A stretch of DNA of 64,000 nucleotides from Ensifer adhaerens (GTDB lineage: Bacteria > Pseudomonadota > Alphaproteobacteria > Rhizobiales > Rhizobiaceae), in NCBI RefSeq assembly GCF_000697965.2, contig NZ_CP015880.1, forward strand, positions 1,922,001 to 1,986,000, in the 5' to 3' direction. Within the stretch, counting starts at the first letter, position 1, and every line of letters starts with the position of its first letter. This document shows positions 34,112-43,326 of this stretch, piece after piece. A program made the translations under genes and the position numbers. Under the pieces are notes generated by a model that was not told where the DNA came from, did no database searches, and was given only the letters and a program-made list of their open reading frames with translations.

Positions 34112-35194
34112 ATGACAAATGTCGGAATGAGCATGACGGATATCGCGTATCCCTTCAAGAATCGATCCGATGCCGAGTCGATCACGGATCGAAGCTTGTT
34201 TGATCGCATCGCGACCTGGTACGAGACGACCAAGGTCGAGCGGCGCGAGCGCAGGATGAACCACGCGGTCGATCTGCGCTGCGTCAGCCCCCAAGGGCAG
34301 ACGTCGCTCTATCCCGATGACCTGCCGCTGATCTTCCTGACCCGCAACGACGCCAAGCTCATGCCGGGCTTCCTCGCCCATTACCGGTCACTCGGGATCA
34401 CCCGCTTCATCTGCGTCGACGATGCCTCGACCGACGGCACCCGCGAATATCTGCTCTGTCAGCCGGATGTCGACCTGTGGGCATCCTCGGTCCGCTACAA
34501 GGATGCGCGGCGCGGACGCGCCTGGAGAGAGTCGCTGTTCGCACTGTATGGTGGCGAACGCTGGTACGTGAACGTCGATTCCGACGAATTCCTGATCTAT
34601 GACGATTGCGAAAACCGCACGCTCTGGTCGGTCATCCACGCGCTCGAGGGCCTGAAGATCTCGCGCCTCCCGGCACCGATGCTGGACATGTATCCGGTCG
34701 ATCTCGGGGCCGCCGACATCGACCAGTTGCAGACCAGTGCCCCCTGGGAAGTCGCCGATCATTTCGACAGCCGCGGCTACACGCTGACGACGACGAAGCG
34801 GGCGATCACCATCAAGGGCGGCGCTCGCCACCGCGAGTTCGACTCGGACCTGGAAATGATCAAGTACCCGCTGATCTATTGGGACGAAGACTGTCGCTTC
34901 GGCCCTAGCATCCACCAGCCGCTCCCCTATCAGCGCAATTTCTCGTCTATTCTTGGCACGCTGCTGCACTTCAAGTTCTTTGCCGACTACCAGAAGGTCA
35001 TCAACGACGCGGTGGCCGATGGGCAATATTTCGACGGCTCGGCGGCCTACGCCAAGATGACGGATGCACTCTCCAGCACTGGCGCCCTGCAGCTCTTTTC
35101 CGAGTCTTCGATGAAGTTCGACGGATCGAAGCAATTGCTGCGGCTCGGCTTCATTACCGCGGTCCCGAAGGCTCCCGACGAAGGCACCCGCTAA
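34112..35194 (+). CDS. Family-2-like glycosyltransferase
   Basis: 360 residues from ATG 34112 (ATG 34127 or 34133 are alternatives; none has a clear ribosome site). LPLIFLTRNDAKLMPGFLAH and FICVDDASTDGTREYLLCQP are the nucleotide-sugar N-terminal region; NVDSDEFLIYDDCE carries the DxD metal motif. It resembles the Glyco_tranf_2_4 group. No transmembrane segment is present. It probably decorates a surface polysaccharide. The neighbouring methyltransferase and GMC oxidoreductase could act on the same glycan, but that link is inference. Confidence 0.78.
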   Translation: MTNVGMSMTDIAYPFKNRSDAESITDRSLFDRIATWYETTKVERRERRMNHAVDLRCVSPQGQTSLYPDDLPLIFLTRNDAKLMPGFLAHYRSLGITRFICVDDASTDGTREYLLCQPDVDLWASSVRYKDARRGRAWRESLFALYGGERWYVNVDSDEFLIYDDCENRTLWSVIHALEGLKISRLPAPMLDMYPVDLGAADIDQLQTSAPWEVADHFDSRGYTLTTTKRAITIKGGARHREFDSDLEMIKYPLIYWDEDCRFGPSIHQPLPYQRNFSSILGTLLHFKFFADYQKVINDAVADGQYFDGSAAYAKMTDALSSTGALQLFSESSMKFDGSKQLLRLGFITAVPKAPDEGTR

Positions 35195-35418
35195 GGCGGG
35201 TTTGTCGGTTCGCGCTTTCGCTTAGCCGGCTGTCGATGGGGAAAACCACCCGGCTCATGTTTACACTTCAGGGACAGCCGCACACGTCGGGGCGGTCACA
35301 GCCGCCCCACGCCACGTTTGGCATGTGTTTTTCAACCGACCCGCGAACCGGCCCGTTGATAATTCGACCAACCGCTCCATTTACAGCTTCAAGGCACTTA
35401 ACCTGAGGAGAAGCCTTG

Positions 35419-35661
35419 ATGAATCGAAACACCATCATCGGTATCGTGGTTGTGGTCGTGCTCATTGTACTTGCTGTGATGTTCCTGAAACCGGGGGCGA
35501 ACCAGCAGGCAACCGAGACAGCGCCGACAACGACGACGACACAGCCGGCAACGACCGAGCAGCCAGCAACGACCCAGCAGCCCGCAACGACAGACCAGTC
35601 GGCGACGCCGCCAGCAACAACCACGCAGCCGGCCACGACGCAGCCCGCGACGACCCCGTAA
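35419..35661 (+). CDS. Single-pass membrane protein with Thr/Gln/Pro repeat tail
   Basis: 80 residues from ATG 35419 (GAGGAGAAG upstream). One membrane helix TIIGIVVVVVLIVLAVMFL, then a low-complexity tail of TTTQPATTEQPATTQQPATT type. The tail is probably periplasmic and flexible, perhaps O-glycosylated. The repetitive coding DNA could vary in length. Function unknown. Confidence 0.62.
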   Translation: MNRNTIIGIVVVVVLIVLAVMFLKPGANQQATETAPTTTTTQPATTEQPATTQQPATTDQSATPPATTTQPATTQPATTP

Positions 35662-35692
35662 ACGCCCGCGAGCACCCGGCGCCAAAAACGCA

Positions 35693-35721
35693 ATCACCCA
35701 CGGGCGTCGCCCGTGGGTGAT
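35693..35721 (+). terminator. Terminator after the repeat-tail protein
   Basis: A 13-bp perfect stem ATCACCCACGGGC (35693-35705) with GCCCGTGGGTGAT (35709-35721) and a 3-nt loop GTC, followed by CCTTCATCGGAATTTT. Also close to the converging methyltransferase stop. Confidence 0.75.
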
Positions 35722-35785
35722 CCTTCATCGGAATTTTAAAGGCGAAGCGGCGACGGACGTCGCCCAAGCCGCGGGCGGGCCCGCG

Positions 35786-36517
35786 CTATTTCCTCACCAC
35801 GGCCTGGATATTGGAAGGCATCATCGAATCGATCTTGTGATCGTCGGTGTATTTCCACGTCGTATCGTACTGCTGGGTAATGAAGACGTCGAAGAACCGG
35901 GCCGAGCGCGCCATGAGTTCGATGAACGGGCGCGCCAGCGGAAACACGTCGCACTGCAGCAGAATGCGCTGCATCAGAATGCCGATCGTTTCGAACGGCA
36001 TGCTCGAGCCACGCAGGTCCTCGATCTCGCTCCAGTCCTTGAACAGCATCTTGAAGGAGAAGGGCGTGAAGTGGAAATAGTTCTCGGGCCCCTCGTGGAA
36101 GGAGAACACCGCCGAGGCGGAGATGATCAGCTTGCCGTTCGGCTTCAGGATGCGGCGCATGTCGTCGATCAGCCGCTGCGGATCGGGAACATGTTCGAGC
36201 AGGCCGGTGCAGAGCACGATGTCGTAGCTTTCGCTCTCGATGGCATCGAGATGGTAATGCGTGTCGACGACGAGATCGGCCTTCTTGCGATCGGACTTCG
36301 AGACCAGGAACGAGTTCGGGAAAAACTCAGTATAGTCAACGTCTTCGGTGTGAACGATGATCGTGCGCTTGTTCGAAGCATTTTCCTGGCATAGCCGGAC
36401 CAGGTTCTTCGTCGAAAGCTTGCCCCCGAAGTAGTTCTTTCGCGAGAGCTTTTGCCAGCGCGTGCGTTTCGCCCGCTGTTCCTTGCCGCTAAGTTCCGGG
36501 GAAGTCATTTCCGTCAT
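35786..36517 (-). CDS. Class I SAM-dependent methyltransferase
   Basis: 243 residues from ATG 36517, overlapping the upstream stop by ATGA. The methyltransferase core includes DIVLCTGLLEHVPDPQRLID and MRRILKPNGKLIISASAVFS. The usual first Gly-rich motif is weak (RTIIVHTEDVDYTEF), so SAM binding needs checking. Ends MPSNIQAVVRK. Translational coupling to the GMC oxidoreductase suggests a shared substrate. Confidence 0.78.
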   Translation of the reverse strand: MTEMTSPELSGKEQRAKRTRWQKLSRKNYFGGKLSTKNLVRLCQENASNKRTIIVHTEDVDYTEFFPNSFLVSKSDRKKADLVVDTHYHLDAIESESYDIVLCTGLLEHVPDPQRLIDDMRRILKPNGKLIISASAVFSFHEGPENYFHFTPFSFKMLFKDWSEIEDLRGSSMPFETIGILMQRILLQCDVFPLARPFIELMARSARFFDVFITQQYDTTWKYTDDHKIDSMMPSNIQAVVRK

Positions 36518-38085
36518 GGATTACCCGCCTTTGTTTTGTGGCGCTGGCATATCTTATCGGCGGTAAGCATTGCAAGCGCCATGACTGTCAGTACTGGATT
36601 GGCGTAGCCGTAGGAGGTGAAGACCGACGCGCCTGCCGCGTAGAGGTTGTCGACCCCGTGCACCCGGCCATCGCGATCGATGACGGACATGTCGGCCGAG
36701 CGGCCCATACGCGTCGTGCCCATGAAATGGGAATGGATGCCGGTGATGTCCCAGGGCTTGCCTGCCGGCGGCAGCGTCGAGATCAGCTTGCCGATATTGT
36801 GGCGCAGCAGCAGCCCGGAAAGCTCGTCCAGAAATTCGCGGATCGACGCCTGGTCATCTTCTGTCAGCGACCAGCGCACGACGCCCTTCGGCAGCCCATG
36901 GGGATCGCGCGCCTCGCTCAACTCGACCCTGTGCTCGGCATTGGGATGTTGGTCGAAGAAGCCGCGCACCACGAGGATCGAGCCGCCCGGCCCGAGCAAC
37001 CCCATCTTGCCGATGACGTTGAAGGCGACCTGGCCGACAACCGCCAGAGCCGAGGTCAGGCGACGACGCAAGGTCGATTGCGGGCGATCGCCGCCCTCGC
37101 CGGCAGCCACCACGTGCTGCGCATGTTCGAGGAGCTTGAGCCCGATTGATTCAAAGCGCGGCGAAAACTGAACATAATGGTTCAGCTGCTCTCTCTTCTG
37201 ACCCTTGCGCACGCCGACACCGAAGCGCAGCGAGCTGCTGCCGCTCTTGTGATCGCTGAACAGCGGCCCTGCCGTCTTCACCGTCTTGAACAGGTGAATG
37301 CGCCCGACATTCGCCTTCGGATGGGTGGAAAAGAAGCGGCCGATATTGTCGTTTACCAAAAACCCGCCTTGGCGGCTGTTCAGCATGATGCGCGGGTTTT
37401 CGAGCCCCCCCGCGCAAAGCACGAATTCCGGGGCGGAAAGCTCCACGGTTCGCCCCTCGCCGATCGCCGCCCGCACCGCACCGACGCGATCGCCGGCGGC
37501 GGTCGGGATCACCTGCAGCACGCGGCAATTATAGACGATGGTGAGATCAGGGTTCTTGCCCGCAAGCGCCTTCAGATAATCCTGACCGTTGAAGGCCGGA
37601 CGGCTCCACTGGAACCGCTTGACCGAGACGGCCGGGTCGGAGACAAAATCCCGCCAAGGCGCCGAGCCGCCGTCATAGGCTGGCACCTGGTCGATGGCGC
37701 CGATCGGCTTCAGCTGCAGGAGTTCGATCGCCTGCTGGTAATATCCATCGAGTTCAGCGCGCTCCAGCGGCCAGTCGTTGCCGGACGTCAGGTCGACATC
37801 TTCCAGCGGCGCGACACGCCCGGACCAAAGATTGGTCGCGCCGCCGATCTGGAATGAAAGCCCGAACGGCTCCTGGTTGGCGATCTCGAAGAAGGGCGAG
37901 CTGTCGGAGTTGACGAGGTTGTCGCCGGTTTCAAGCAACGTGACCTTCAAGCCCTCCGCCAAGAGCCGCGTCGCCATGGCGCAGGCCGCAGCCCCCGACC
38001 CAACAATCAGCACATCGGAACCGATCGCCTGCAGGGCCTCGTCGCTGCACGCACGCGCGTCAATAATATTCCTGGTGTCCGTCAT
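36514..38085 (-). CDS. GMC-family FAD oxidoreductase
   Basis: 523 residues from ATG 38085 (GGTGGAAG upstream). N-terminal dinucleotide motif DVLIVGSGAAACAMATRLLA, LLETGDNLV, a Gly-rich FQIGGATNLWSGRVAPLEDV, and the GMC C-terminal region HFMGTTRMGRSADMSVIDRD with NLYAAGASVFTSYGYANPVL. It oxidises alcohols or sugars; the substrate is unknown. ATG 38145 would add 20 residues without a ribosome site. Paired with the methyltransferase. Confidence 0.85.
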   Translation of the reverse strand: MTDTRNIIDARACSDEALQAIGSDVLIVGSGAAACAMATRLLAEGLKVTLLETGDNLVNSDSSPFFEIANQEPFGLSFQIGGATNLWSGRVAPLEDVDLTSGNDWPLERAELDGYYQQAIELLQLKPIGAIDQVPAYDGGSAPWRDFVSDPAVSVKRFQWSRPAFNGQDYLKALAGKNPDLTIVYNCRVLQVIPTAAGDRVGAVRAAIGEGRTVELSAPEFVLCAGGLENPRIMLNSRQGGFLVNDNIGRFFSTHPKANVGRIHLFKTVKTAGPLFSDHKSGSSSLRFGVGVRKGQKREQLNHYVQFSPRFESIGLKLLEHAQHVVAAGEGGDRPQSTLRRRLTSALAVVGQVAFNVIGKMGLLGPGGSILVVRGFFDQHPNAEHRVELSEARDPHGLPKGVVRWSLTEDDQASIREFLDELSGLLLRHNIGKLISTLPPAGKPWDITGIHSHFMGTTRMGRSADMSVIDRDGRVHGVDNLYAAGASVFTSYGYANPVLTVMALAMLTADKICQRHKTKAGNP

Positions 38086-38335
38086 CGCTACTGCACTTCC
38101 ACCCGCGGTTTCAAATGCCGGATGTCCCGACCTCGTCACCGTCATAGCTAATTGAGCAAACCGGGCAAGCGCGCTCGTCGATATAATCAGGGAAAACCGG
38201 CCCGGGTAGCAGACGGGAGGCGGCGTTCACACGCCAGAATAGAAGGTTTGTGATCAGGACATGAGTGACGTTTTCGATACCCAGCCTTCCCGCAACCAGT
38301 GCTATGAATGAGCCCTTGCCCCCACGGAGCCCCGA

Positions 38336-38536
38336 ATGCGCGTCGTCTTCCTCTCTTCGCTGCTCTTTCTTTCATCCTGCATACCGCACATCCCGGAGGA
38401 CGTTCTCGACGCCGGCTGGTGCAGGGAGATGGCGGCAGCAAGGGCGAAGGCGACAGGCAAAGGGCGGGAAAACCTTGCCGCGGCGATGATCAAGCATGAC
38501 TGCGCGGCCAAGCTCGCCGCGCCAGTCCCCCAGTGA
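38336..38536 (+). CDS. Small lipoprotein
   Basis: 66 residues: MRVVFLSSLLFLSSC gives lipobox LSSC at Cys15. The mature peptide is helical and charged (CREMAAARAKATGKGRENLA) with two more Cys. Unknown function; a ribosome site is weak. Confidence 0.5.
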   Translation: MRVVFLSSLLFLSSCIPHIPEDVLDAGWCREMAAARAKATGKGRENLAAAMIKHDCAAKLAAPVPQ

Positions 38537-38588
38537 GCCGATTGCCCTCTGAGCCGTTGTTCATCGGCCACCGGTTGCTGCGGGAAAA

Positions 38589-38611
38589 GAGGCCCGCTTG
38601 ACGCGGGCCTC
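38589..38611 (-). terminator. Terminator at the DUF1127 gene end
   Basis: GAGGCCCGC (38589-38597) pairs with GCGGGCCTC (38603-38611); on the minus strand TTTTCCC follows. The stem includes the stop codon of the DUF1127 gene. Confidence 0.75.
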
Positions 38612-38876
38612 AGTTGTGTCTCGTCACCGGATAGCCGACCGGCATCTGCCAGAGCGAGATGTCGGCGATCTCCGGCTTCTTCACGCCCTCTCCCGTCTCT
38701 GCGCCGATATCGCGCAGCATACGGTCGGAGAGGTGGCTGAGCTGGTTGAGCGTCCGCTGACGCCTCCAGGCAGCAAGCAGGAAAGCGCCGACCGTGCGGC
38801 GGAAGCCGAACGTTCGAAAAAGGTCGTCCATGATCGCCGGCAAGGCGCCAGCGGTGGTCAGTTGCAATTCGCGCAT
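38610..38876 (-). CDS. DUF1127 family protein
   Basis: 88 residues. FRRTVGAFLLAAWRRQRTLN and QLSHLSDRMLRDIGAETGEG carry the DUF1127 signature (L..L.D..L.DIG). Short arginine-rich members of this family affect RNA turnover and phosphate or carbon metabolism in Agrobacterium. This one is of the longer class. GTG/ATG start at 38876 has no strong alternative. Confidence 0.8.
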   Translation of the reverse strand: MRELQLTTAGALPAIMDDLFRTFGFRRTVGAFLLAAWRRQRTLNQLSHLSDRMLRDIGAETGEGVKKPEIADISLWQMPVGYPVTRHN

Positions 38877-39491
38877 GATTTTTCCCGCCGCGCAAAGCGG
38901 TCGGGTCCTCTAGATTATGGATGCGCGCGGACACGGAACTACGTTCCGGAAGCCGGTCACATCAAGTCAAAATGGAAGATACGAAAAGGCGGAACTCAGG
39001 ACGCAATTATGCGCCGAAGTAATACACAGGATTACGGCACACTCGTCGTGACGGGTGAACCATTCCACCAGAGGCGCGCATCTGAACAAAATTGATATTC
39101 ATCGTATGCCTCCTCTAGTTTGAGCTCCGATTTGGGGAAAATTACACAGGATTACTTTGTCGGCAAGAGGACAATCTGCAGACGCAGGATTGAAGATGCG
39201 CCTGTTGCATGACGGCAACACCAGCAATGCGGCGGGCTTTGTGAGCCTTTCGACCACCCCTGGTTCGGGCGTGACCGTCATCAACGGAAACGATCCCAAT
39301 TGCACCGTCAATTGAACGGAGCCTGCTGATCTCGAAAACATAGGGGCGGCCGACGCCGAACGGTGCCGGCGGCACAACCGGCCGAGGGTCGGTCGCGCCG
39401 GCCGCGACGCCTTGTGGCCCGCACTTGAGGATCGGTGATCCAGCCCTTATGGAACAGACATCAATTCGGCTCAGACCAGACGGATGTTTCC
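38877..39491. other. Gene-poor stretch
   Basis: No confident gene. A short plus-strand frame at 39196-39315 (FVSLSTTPGSGVTVINGNDP) reads like the C-terminal end of a larger secreted protein and may be a remnant. A minus-strand frame at 39142-39375 is considered its shadow. Confidence 0.4.
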
Positions 39492-39923
39492 ATGAATTTC
39501 GACGTTCAGGACCTCAACGGCGCCTGCCACTGCAAAACGGTTCGCTTCAATGTTCGGCTGAAGAATGGCCTCCATACGGCCCGCCGCTGCACCTGCTCAT
39601 ACTGCCAGCTGAAGGGCGCGGTTGCCGTCTCGGCGGCCAAAGACGGCGTGACTGTGCTTTCGGGCGGCGAGGCGCTGACCAAGTATCAGTTCAACACAAA
39701 TGCAGCAGAACACTTCTTTTGCTCGAAATGCGGCATCTACACCTTTCACAAGCCGCGCTCCAACCCCGATTTCTACGGCGTCAACGCAGCCTGTCTGGAG
39801 GGCGTGAGCCCCTTTGATTTTGAAGATTTGCCGGTCAACGACGGCATCAATCATCCGATGGACACCAAGGGCTCAACCGGCCCCCGGCTCGCCGGAACCC
39901 TGCGATATTTTCCGGCCAAGTGA
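39492..39923 (+). CDS. GFA (glutathione-dependent formaldehyde-activating)-family protein
   Basis: 143 residues from ATG 39492; a GTG at 39435 with GAGG upstream is an alternative start. Zn-ligand pattern is complete: GACHCKTV, CTCSYCQLKG, FCSKCGIYTFHKPR. Mss4-like fold. Members bind glutathione adducts; most in bacteria lack a proven substrate. Confidence 0.85.
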   Translation: MNFDVQDLNGACHCKTVRFNVRLKNGLHTARRCTCSYCQLKGAVAVSAAKDGVTVLSGGEALTKYQFNTNAAEHFFCSKCGIYTFHKPRSNPDFYGVNAACLEGVSPFDFEDLPVNDGINHPMDTKGSTGPRLAGTLRYFPAK

Positions 39924-40207
39924 TTCACGAGCCCTGCAAGACACGGCGCGACGGCGGCCCGGCCGTCGCGCGTGCTTGGCGACTGATCGCCGGAAGACCG
40001 ATCATGCTGGCCCAGCCCTGTCTTTGCGATCCTCATCCGCCGCCCGTCCCACGGGTCAGCGGAATGCGCGCCACCCACTGGGGTCGCAACATCGAAACGG
40101 TAGATTTTGCAACGGAAACGGGCCGTGACTTCTGCCCAGAAGCCCGGACACATGCGATCGACGTAAATATAGGAATTGTAATCTAATCAGCGCTTTAGGA
40201 GAAGTTT

Positions 40208-40283
<76 letters not shown>

Positions 40284-40579
40284 ATCCGCGACCGCTGCGG
40301 TGTGTCCCGCTGCTGTCGTGAGGGGGCGTATAAAGGCGTTCGGTTTGGTTGTCCAGCGCCTTTGTGAAAATCTTTTGAAAAATCTCGTGGGGCTAGAGCA
40401 CCCCCTGTGGAGAACTCGCCCGCTATCAACCGGGCGCGTTCCGGCCACCCCTCGCGCCTCCCTTCGGGTACAGGCCACAGGGGAAACGCGACGAAAGACC
40501 CGTTTGACGCGAGGCGCATGCTCGGCATACTGCAGTGAAGCGGGCACACGAAACGAGCGATGATTGGAGAGGTATCCCC

Positions 40580-41149
40580 ATGCGCAGCACGATCGCCACA
40601 GGAATGCTCGTCGGTATCCTTGCCGGCTTCGCCACCGAGGCGAAGGCCGAAGTGCCGTTCTTCAACGCCACCTGCCCCGGCCGTATCGAGGTCCACGCCG
40701 ATCAGGGCGGTCCCGTCTTCATCAATGGCAGCCAGGCCCGTCTGAAGCGGTTCAGCAGCGATTATTACGAGGCGAGCCAGGGACGAACCACGATCTCGAT
40801 CAGCGTCAACCGCGATGGTTCGCCTTCAATCAGCTATACGCGCCGGGGCGCCGGCAACGGCGTCTGCCGTGTCACGTCTGCCGGCGGCAACACACGGCCA
40901 CGCCCGGAACGCCCGCCGCAATACGACGACACGCAGCAGCCGGATCGTGTCGACGCAAGAATGATGCCGCGCTTCTGCCAGGGCGAAGCGTCTGCCGCCT
41001 TCGGCGTGCGTCCCAACCGGATCACCGTCAATATGGCCTTCCGAAGCGGCCGCTACTATTGGGTGCAGGGCAACTACGATGGCGGCCGCGGCGTCACCTT
41101 CTTCAACTGCCGCTTCGACCTCAGGGGCAACTTCATCGACGTGCGCTGA
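40580..41149 (+). CDS. Secreted protein between two tRNA-Lys genes
   Basis: 189 residues from ATG 40580 (GAGAGG upstream). Signal STIATGMLVGILAGFATEAK, cleaved near AEAKAE. The mature protein has two halves with two paired Cys each (FFNATCPGRIEVHADQGG; RRGAGNGVCRV / MPRFCQGEASAAFG; FNCRFDLRGNF) linked by a Pro/Arg hinge. The ending resembles DUF-type periplasmic hypotheticals of rhizobia. Function unknown. Flanked by inverted identical tRNA genes. Confidence 0.7.
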   Translation: MRSTIATGMLVGILAGFATEAKAEVPFFNATCPGRIEVHADQGGPVFINGSQARLKRFSSDYYEASQGRTTISISVNRDGSPSISYTRRGAGNGVCRVTSAGGNTRPRPERPPQYDDTQQPDRVDARMMPRFCQGEASAAFGVRPNRITVNMAFRSGRYYWVQGNYDGGRGVTFFNCRFDLRGNFIDVR

Positions 41150-41283
41150 CGACGGGGATGATTGAAGGCAAGAATCTAGCCGTTTCTGACCGCTCCGGCG
41201 GAAACGGCTGTGAGTTTATCATTGCGAGATGCAAATACCCTCTTGAGTGTGATGAGGTCGTGCGCTAAAGCGACGCCACGGAT

Positions 41284-41359
<76 letters not shown>

Positions 41360-41414
41360 AAACTTCTCTTAAGACGCTGATTAAGCTGAATTTCCCAAGT
41401 CTTATGCCGACGCC

Positions 41415-42332
41415 TCAGACGTAGAGTTCGCCGGCCGCAATCTTCACCGCATGGCCGCCGATGCGGGCGTTGCTGATTTCGCCGCCCGAGATGTCGAGAT
41501 GCAGATGGATGAAGGACGGCCGTCCCATTTCCACGCCCTGCTCGACCAGCACCGGATGATGGCCGTCGACGAACTGGTCGAAATAGTGGATCGCGCCGGA
41601 AAGGGCGGCAACGGCCGAGCCGGTTGCCGGATCCTCCAGATTGCCGGCACCAGGGCCGAACTTGCGGGCGTGAAAGCGCGCCGTGTGGTTCACGCCGCCG
41701 CGACAATAGACGTAAGCCGCGGCCAGCCGTCCCTCGGCCATCGGCGTCAGTTGCTCCCAGCGCAGCGAATCGAACTCGATCGACGAAGCCGCCGCCACAT
41801 CATGCACCGGCACCATGACGAAGGGTGCGCCCGCGCTCCAGAACGACGGCACGTGATTCTCGAAACCGATCTGCGAGAGTTTCAGGCTTAGCGCATCGGC
41901 GATCGCCTGCCGGTCGAAGCGTGCGTCGAGCCTGACCGATTTTCGCGGCAGGTCGAATTCGGCAAAGCTCGCCTGCCCGGGCTTGAGCCGCACGGCGCAG
42001 CGCACCGGCCCAACCTTCTCCTCCAGCACCTGCACGAGGTCGAAGCCTTCCTCGGTCGCGCCACGCTGGGCCTCGGCGATCGCAATTGCCGCACCGACGG
42101 TCGGATGGCCGGCAAAGGGCAGTTCCTGGGCAGGCGTGAAGATCCGGAGCTTCGCCGTGTGCGCCGCACCGCCGGGCCTGCGGATAAACACCGTCTCCGA
42201 CAGGTTGAATTCCTGCGCGATCGCCTGCATCGCTTCATCGTCGAGCCAGTCGGCACCGAAGACCACGGCCAGCGGATTGCCTTCCAGTCGCCTGTCGGTG
42301 AAGACGTCGTAGATCGCGTAGCTGAGCGCCAT
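41415..42332 (-). CDS. PhzF-family isomerase
   Basis: 305 residues. YAIYDVFTDRRLEGNPLAVV at the N-terminus carries the conserved Glu; FAGHPTVGAAIAIAEAQRG and EDPATGSAVAALSGAIHYFD are the other family motifs. The diaminopimelate-epimerase-like fold acts in the cytoplasm; PhzF itself isomerises a phenazine precursor, but most rhizobial members are uncharacterised. Single gene, not in a phenazine cluster. Confidence 0.88.
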   Translation of the reverse strand: MALSYAIYDVFTDRRLEGNPLAVVFGADWLDDEAMQAIAQEFNLSETVFIRRPGGAAHTAKLRIFTPAQELPFAGHPTVGAAIAIAEAQRGATEEGFDLVQVLEEKVGPVRCAVRLKPGQASFAEFDLPRKSVRLDARFDRQAIADALSLKLSQIGFENHVPSFWSAGAPFVMVPVHDVAAASSIEFDSLRWEQLTPMAEGRLAAAYVYCRGGVNHTARFHARKFGPGAGNLEDPATGSAVAALSGAIHYFDQFVDGHHPVLVEQGVEMGRPSFIHLHLDISGGEISNARIGGHAVKIAAGELYV

Positions 42333-42583
42333 TCATGTCCCCTTGCGAATATGCGCGAACTTTGCAGCGTCGGGACGCGGGCGGCAAGGCTTAAAAGCGC
42401 CGGTACACAGCTCGGCGCGGATCACGTTTTCTTTAGCTCCGGCTCCGGCAGCACGCTTCGCCGCTCACGCGGCCAAAAACCCTCCCAGCCGTAACCGGCG
42501 CGCATCCGCCGCCGCGCGGCCGCGTGGCGACCCCCGCTAAAACGCACAAATACAAGGAGATGCGACGTCCCGTTGATTCGAAA

Positions 42584-43324
42584 TCAGAGCGGTTTCTCGC
42601 GCCGAAACAGCCAGTCGAGGATCGGCGGTATGAAGGGTGGATAGTTGTGCGCCACGGGATCCGGGCCGAAAACCGCGATCGCCTCGTCAATCTCCGGCTC
42701 CGGGTCCGCGGCAATGTGCTCCGCCACGCGCGCAACCAGCGCTGCCGCCTTCTCCGGATAGCGATAGACGCGGATGAGCGTCACGGCGCGGCCCATATGC
42801 AGCAGGTGATAGCCGGGCTCCACCGTCGCGAGCGAAAGGTCTATGCCGGTTTCTTCCATCGCCTCGCGGCGGATATTGCCGTCGATGTCGCAGCCGCCAT
42901 CGACGATATCCTCGGGCTCGAGCGAACCGGAGGGGCTGTAGACCCGGCCCGGATTGGCCGTGTGCCCGCCCATGCGCACGAGGATCAGCGCACCGTCGGA
43001 AGAAAGGATCGCCGGCATGGCAAAGAGATGAAAGGCACTCTTTGCTCGCGTCTTCCGCCACCAGAGAAAGGTCGAATAGGGCACCACATGCCCCTCGCCC
43101 CGCAGCCGGCCGTCCGCGATGCGAAGCGCCCTGAGCAACACCATCCGCCCGTCGAAGAGGTGCGGGTTGGCGGTAATCTCCCGTTGCCAGTTTTCCTGCG
43201 CGCGCTCCACCTGCTCCTGATGAAACGGATGCGCCGCGCCGGTGACGCGGACATCCACCGCATCGATCGGGATGATGACGCCTTCATCCGGCCAGGCGTC
43301 CGTGTTGCTTTCAAGCGCGCTCAT
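42584..43324 (-). CDS. Nudix hydrolase-like protein
   Basis: 246 residues from ATG 43324. A Nudix box is visible but split by insertion: GSLEPEDIVDGG, then RREAMEETGIDLS (RExxEExG core). VVPYSTFLWWRKTRAKSAFH and HLLHMGRAVTLIRVYRYPEK surround it. Probably hydrolyses a nucleoside diphosphate derivative. The start overlaps the stop of the endonuclease/phosphatase gene, so the two are co-translated. Confidence 0.75.
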   Translation of the reverse strand: MSALESNTDAWPDEGVIIPIDAVDVRVTGAAHPFHQEQVERAQENWQREITANPHLFDGRMVLLRALRIADGRLRGEGHVVPYSTFLWWRKTRAKSAFHLFAMPAILSSDGALILVRMGGHTANPGRVYSPSGSLEPEDIVDGGCDIDGNIRREAMEETGIDLSLATVEPGYHLLHMGRAVTLIRVYRYPEKAAALVARVAEHIAADPEPEIDEAIAVFGPDPVAHNYPPFIPPILDWLFRREKPL

Positions 43325-43326
43325 GC

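Noticed and set aside
39142..39375. 77-codon minus-strand frame
   Set aside because: Lacks a ribosome site and competes with a more protein-like plus-strand remnant; neither is convincing.
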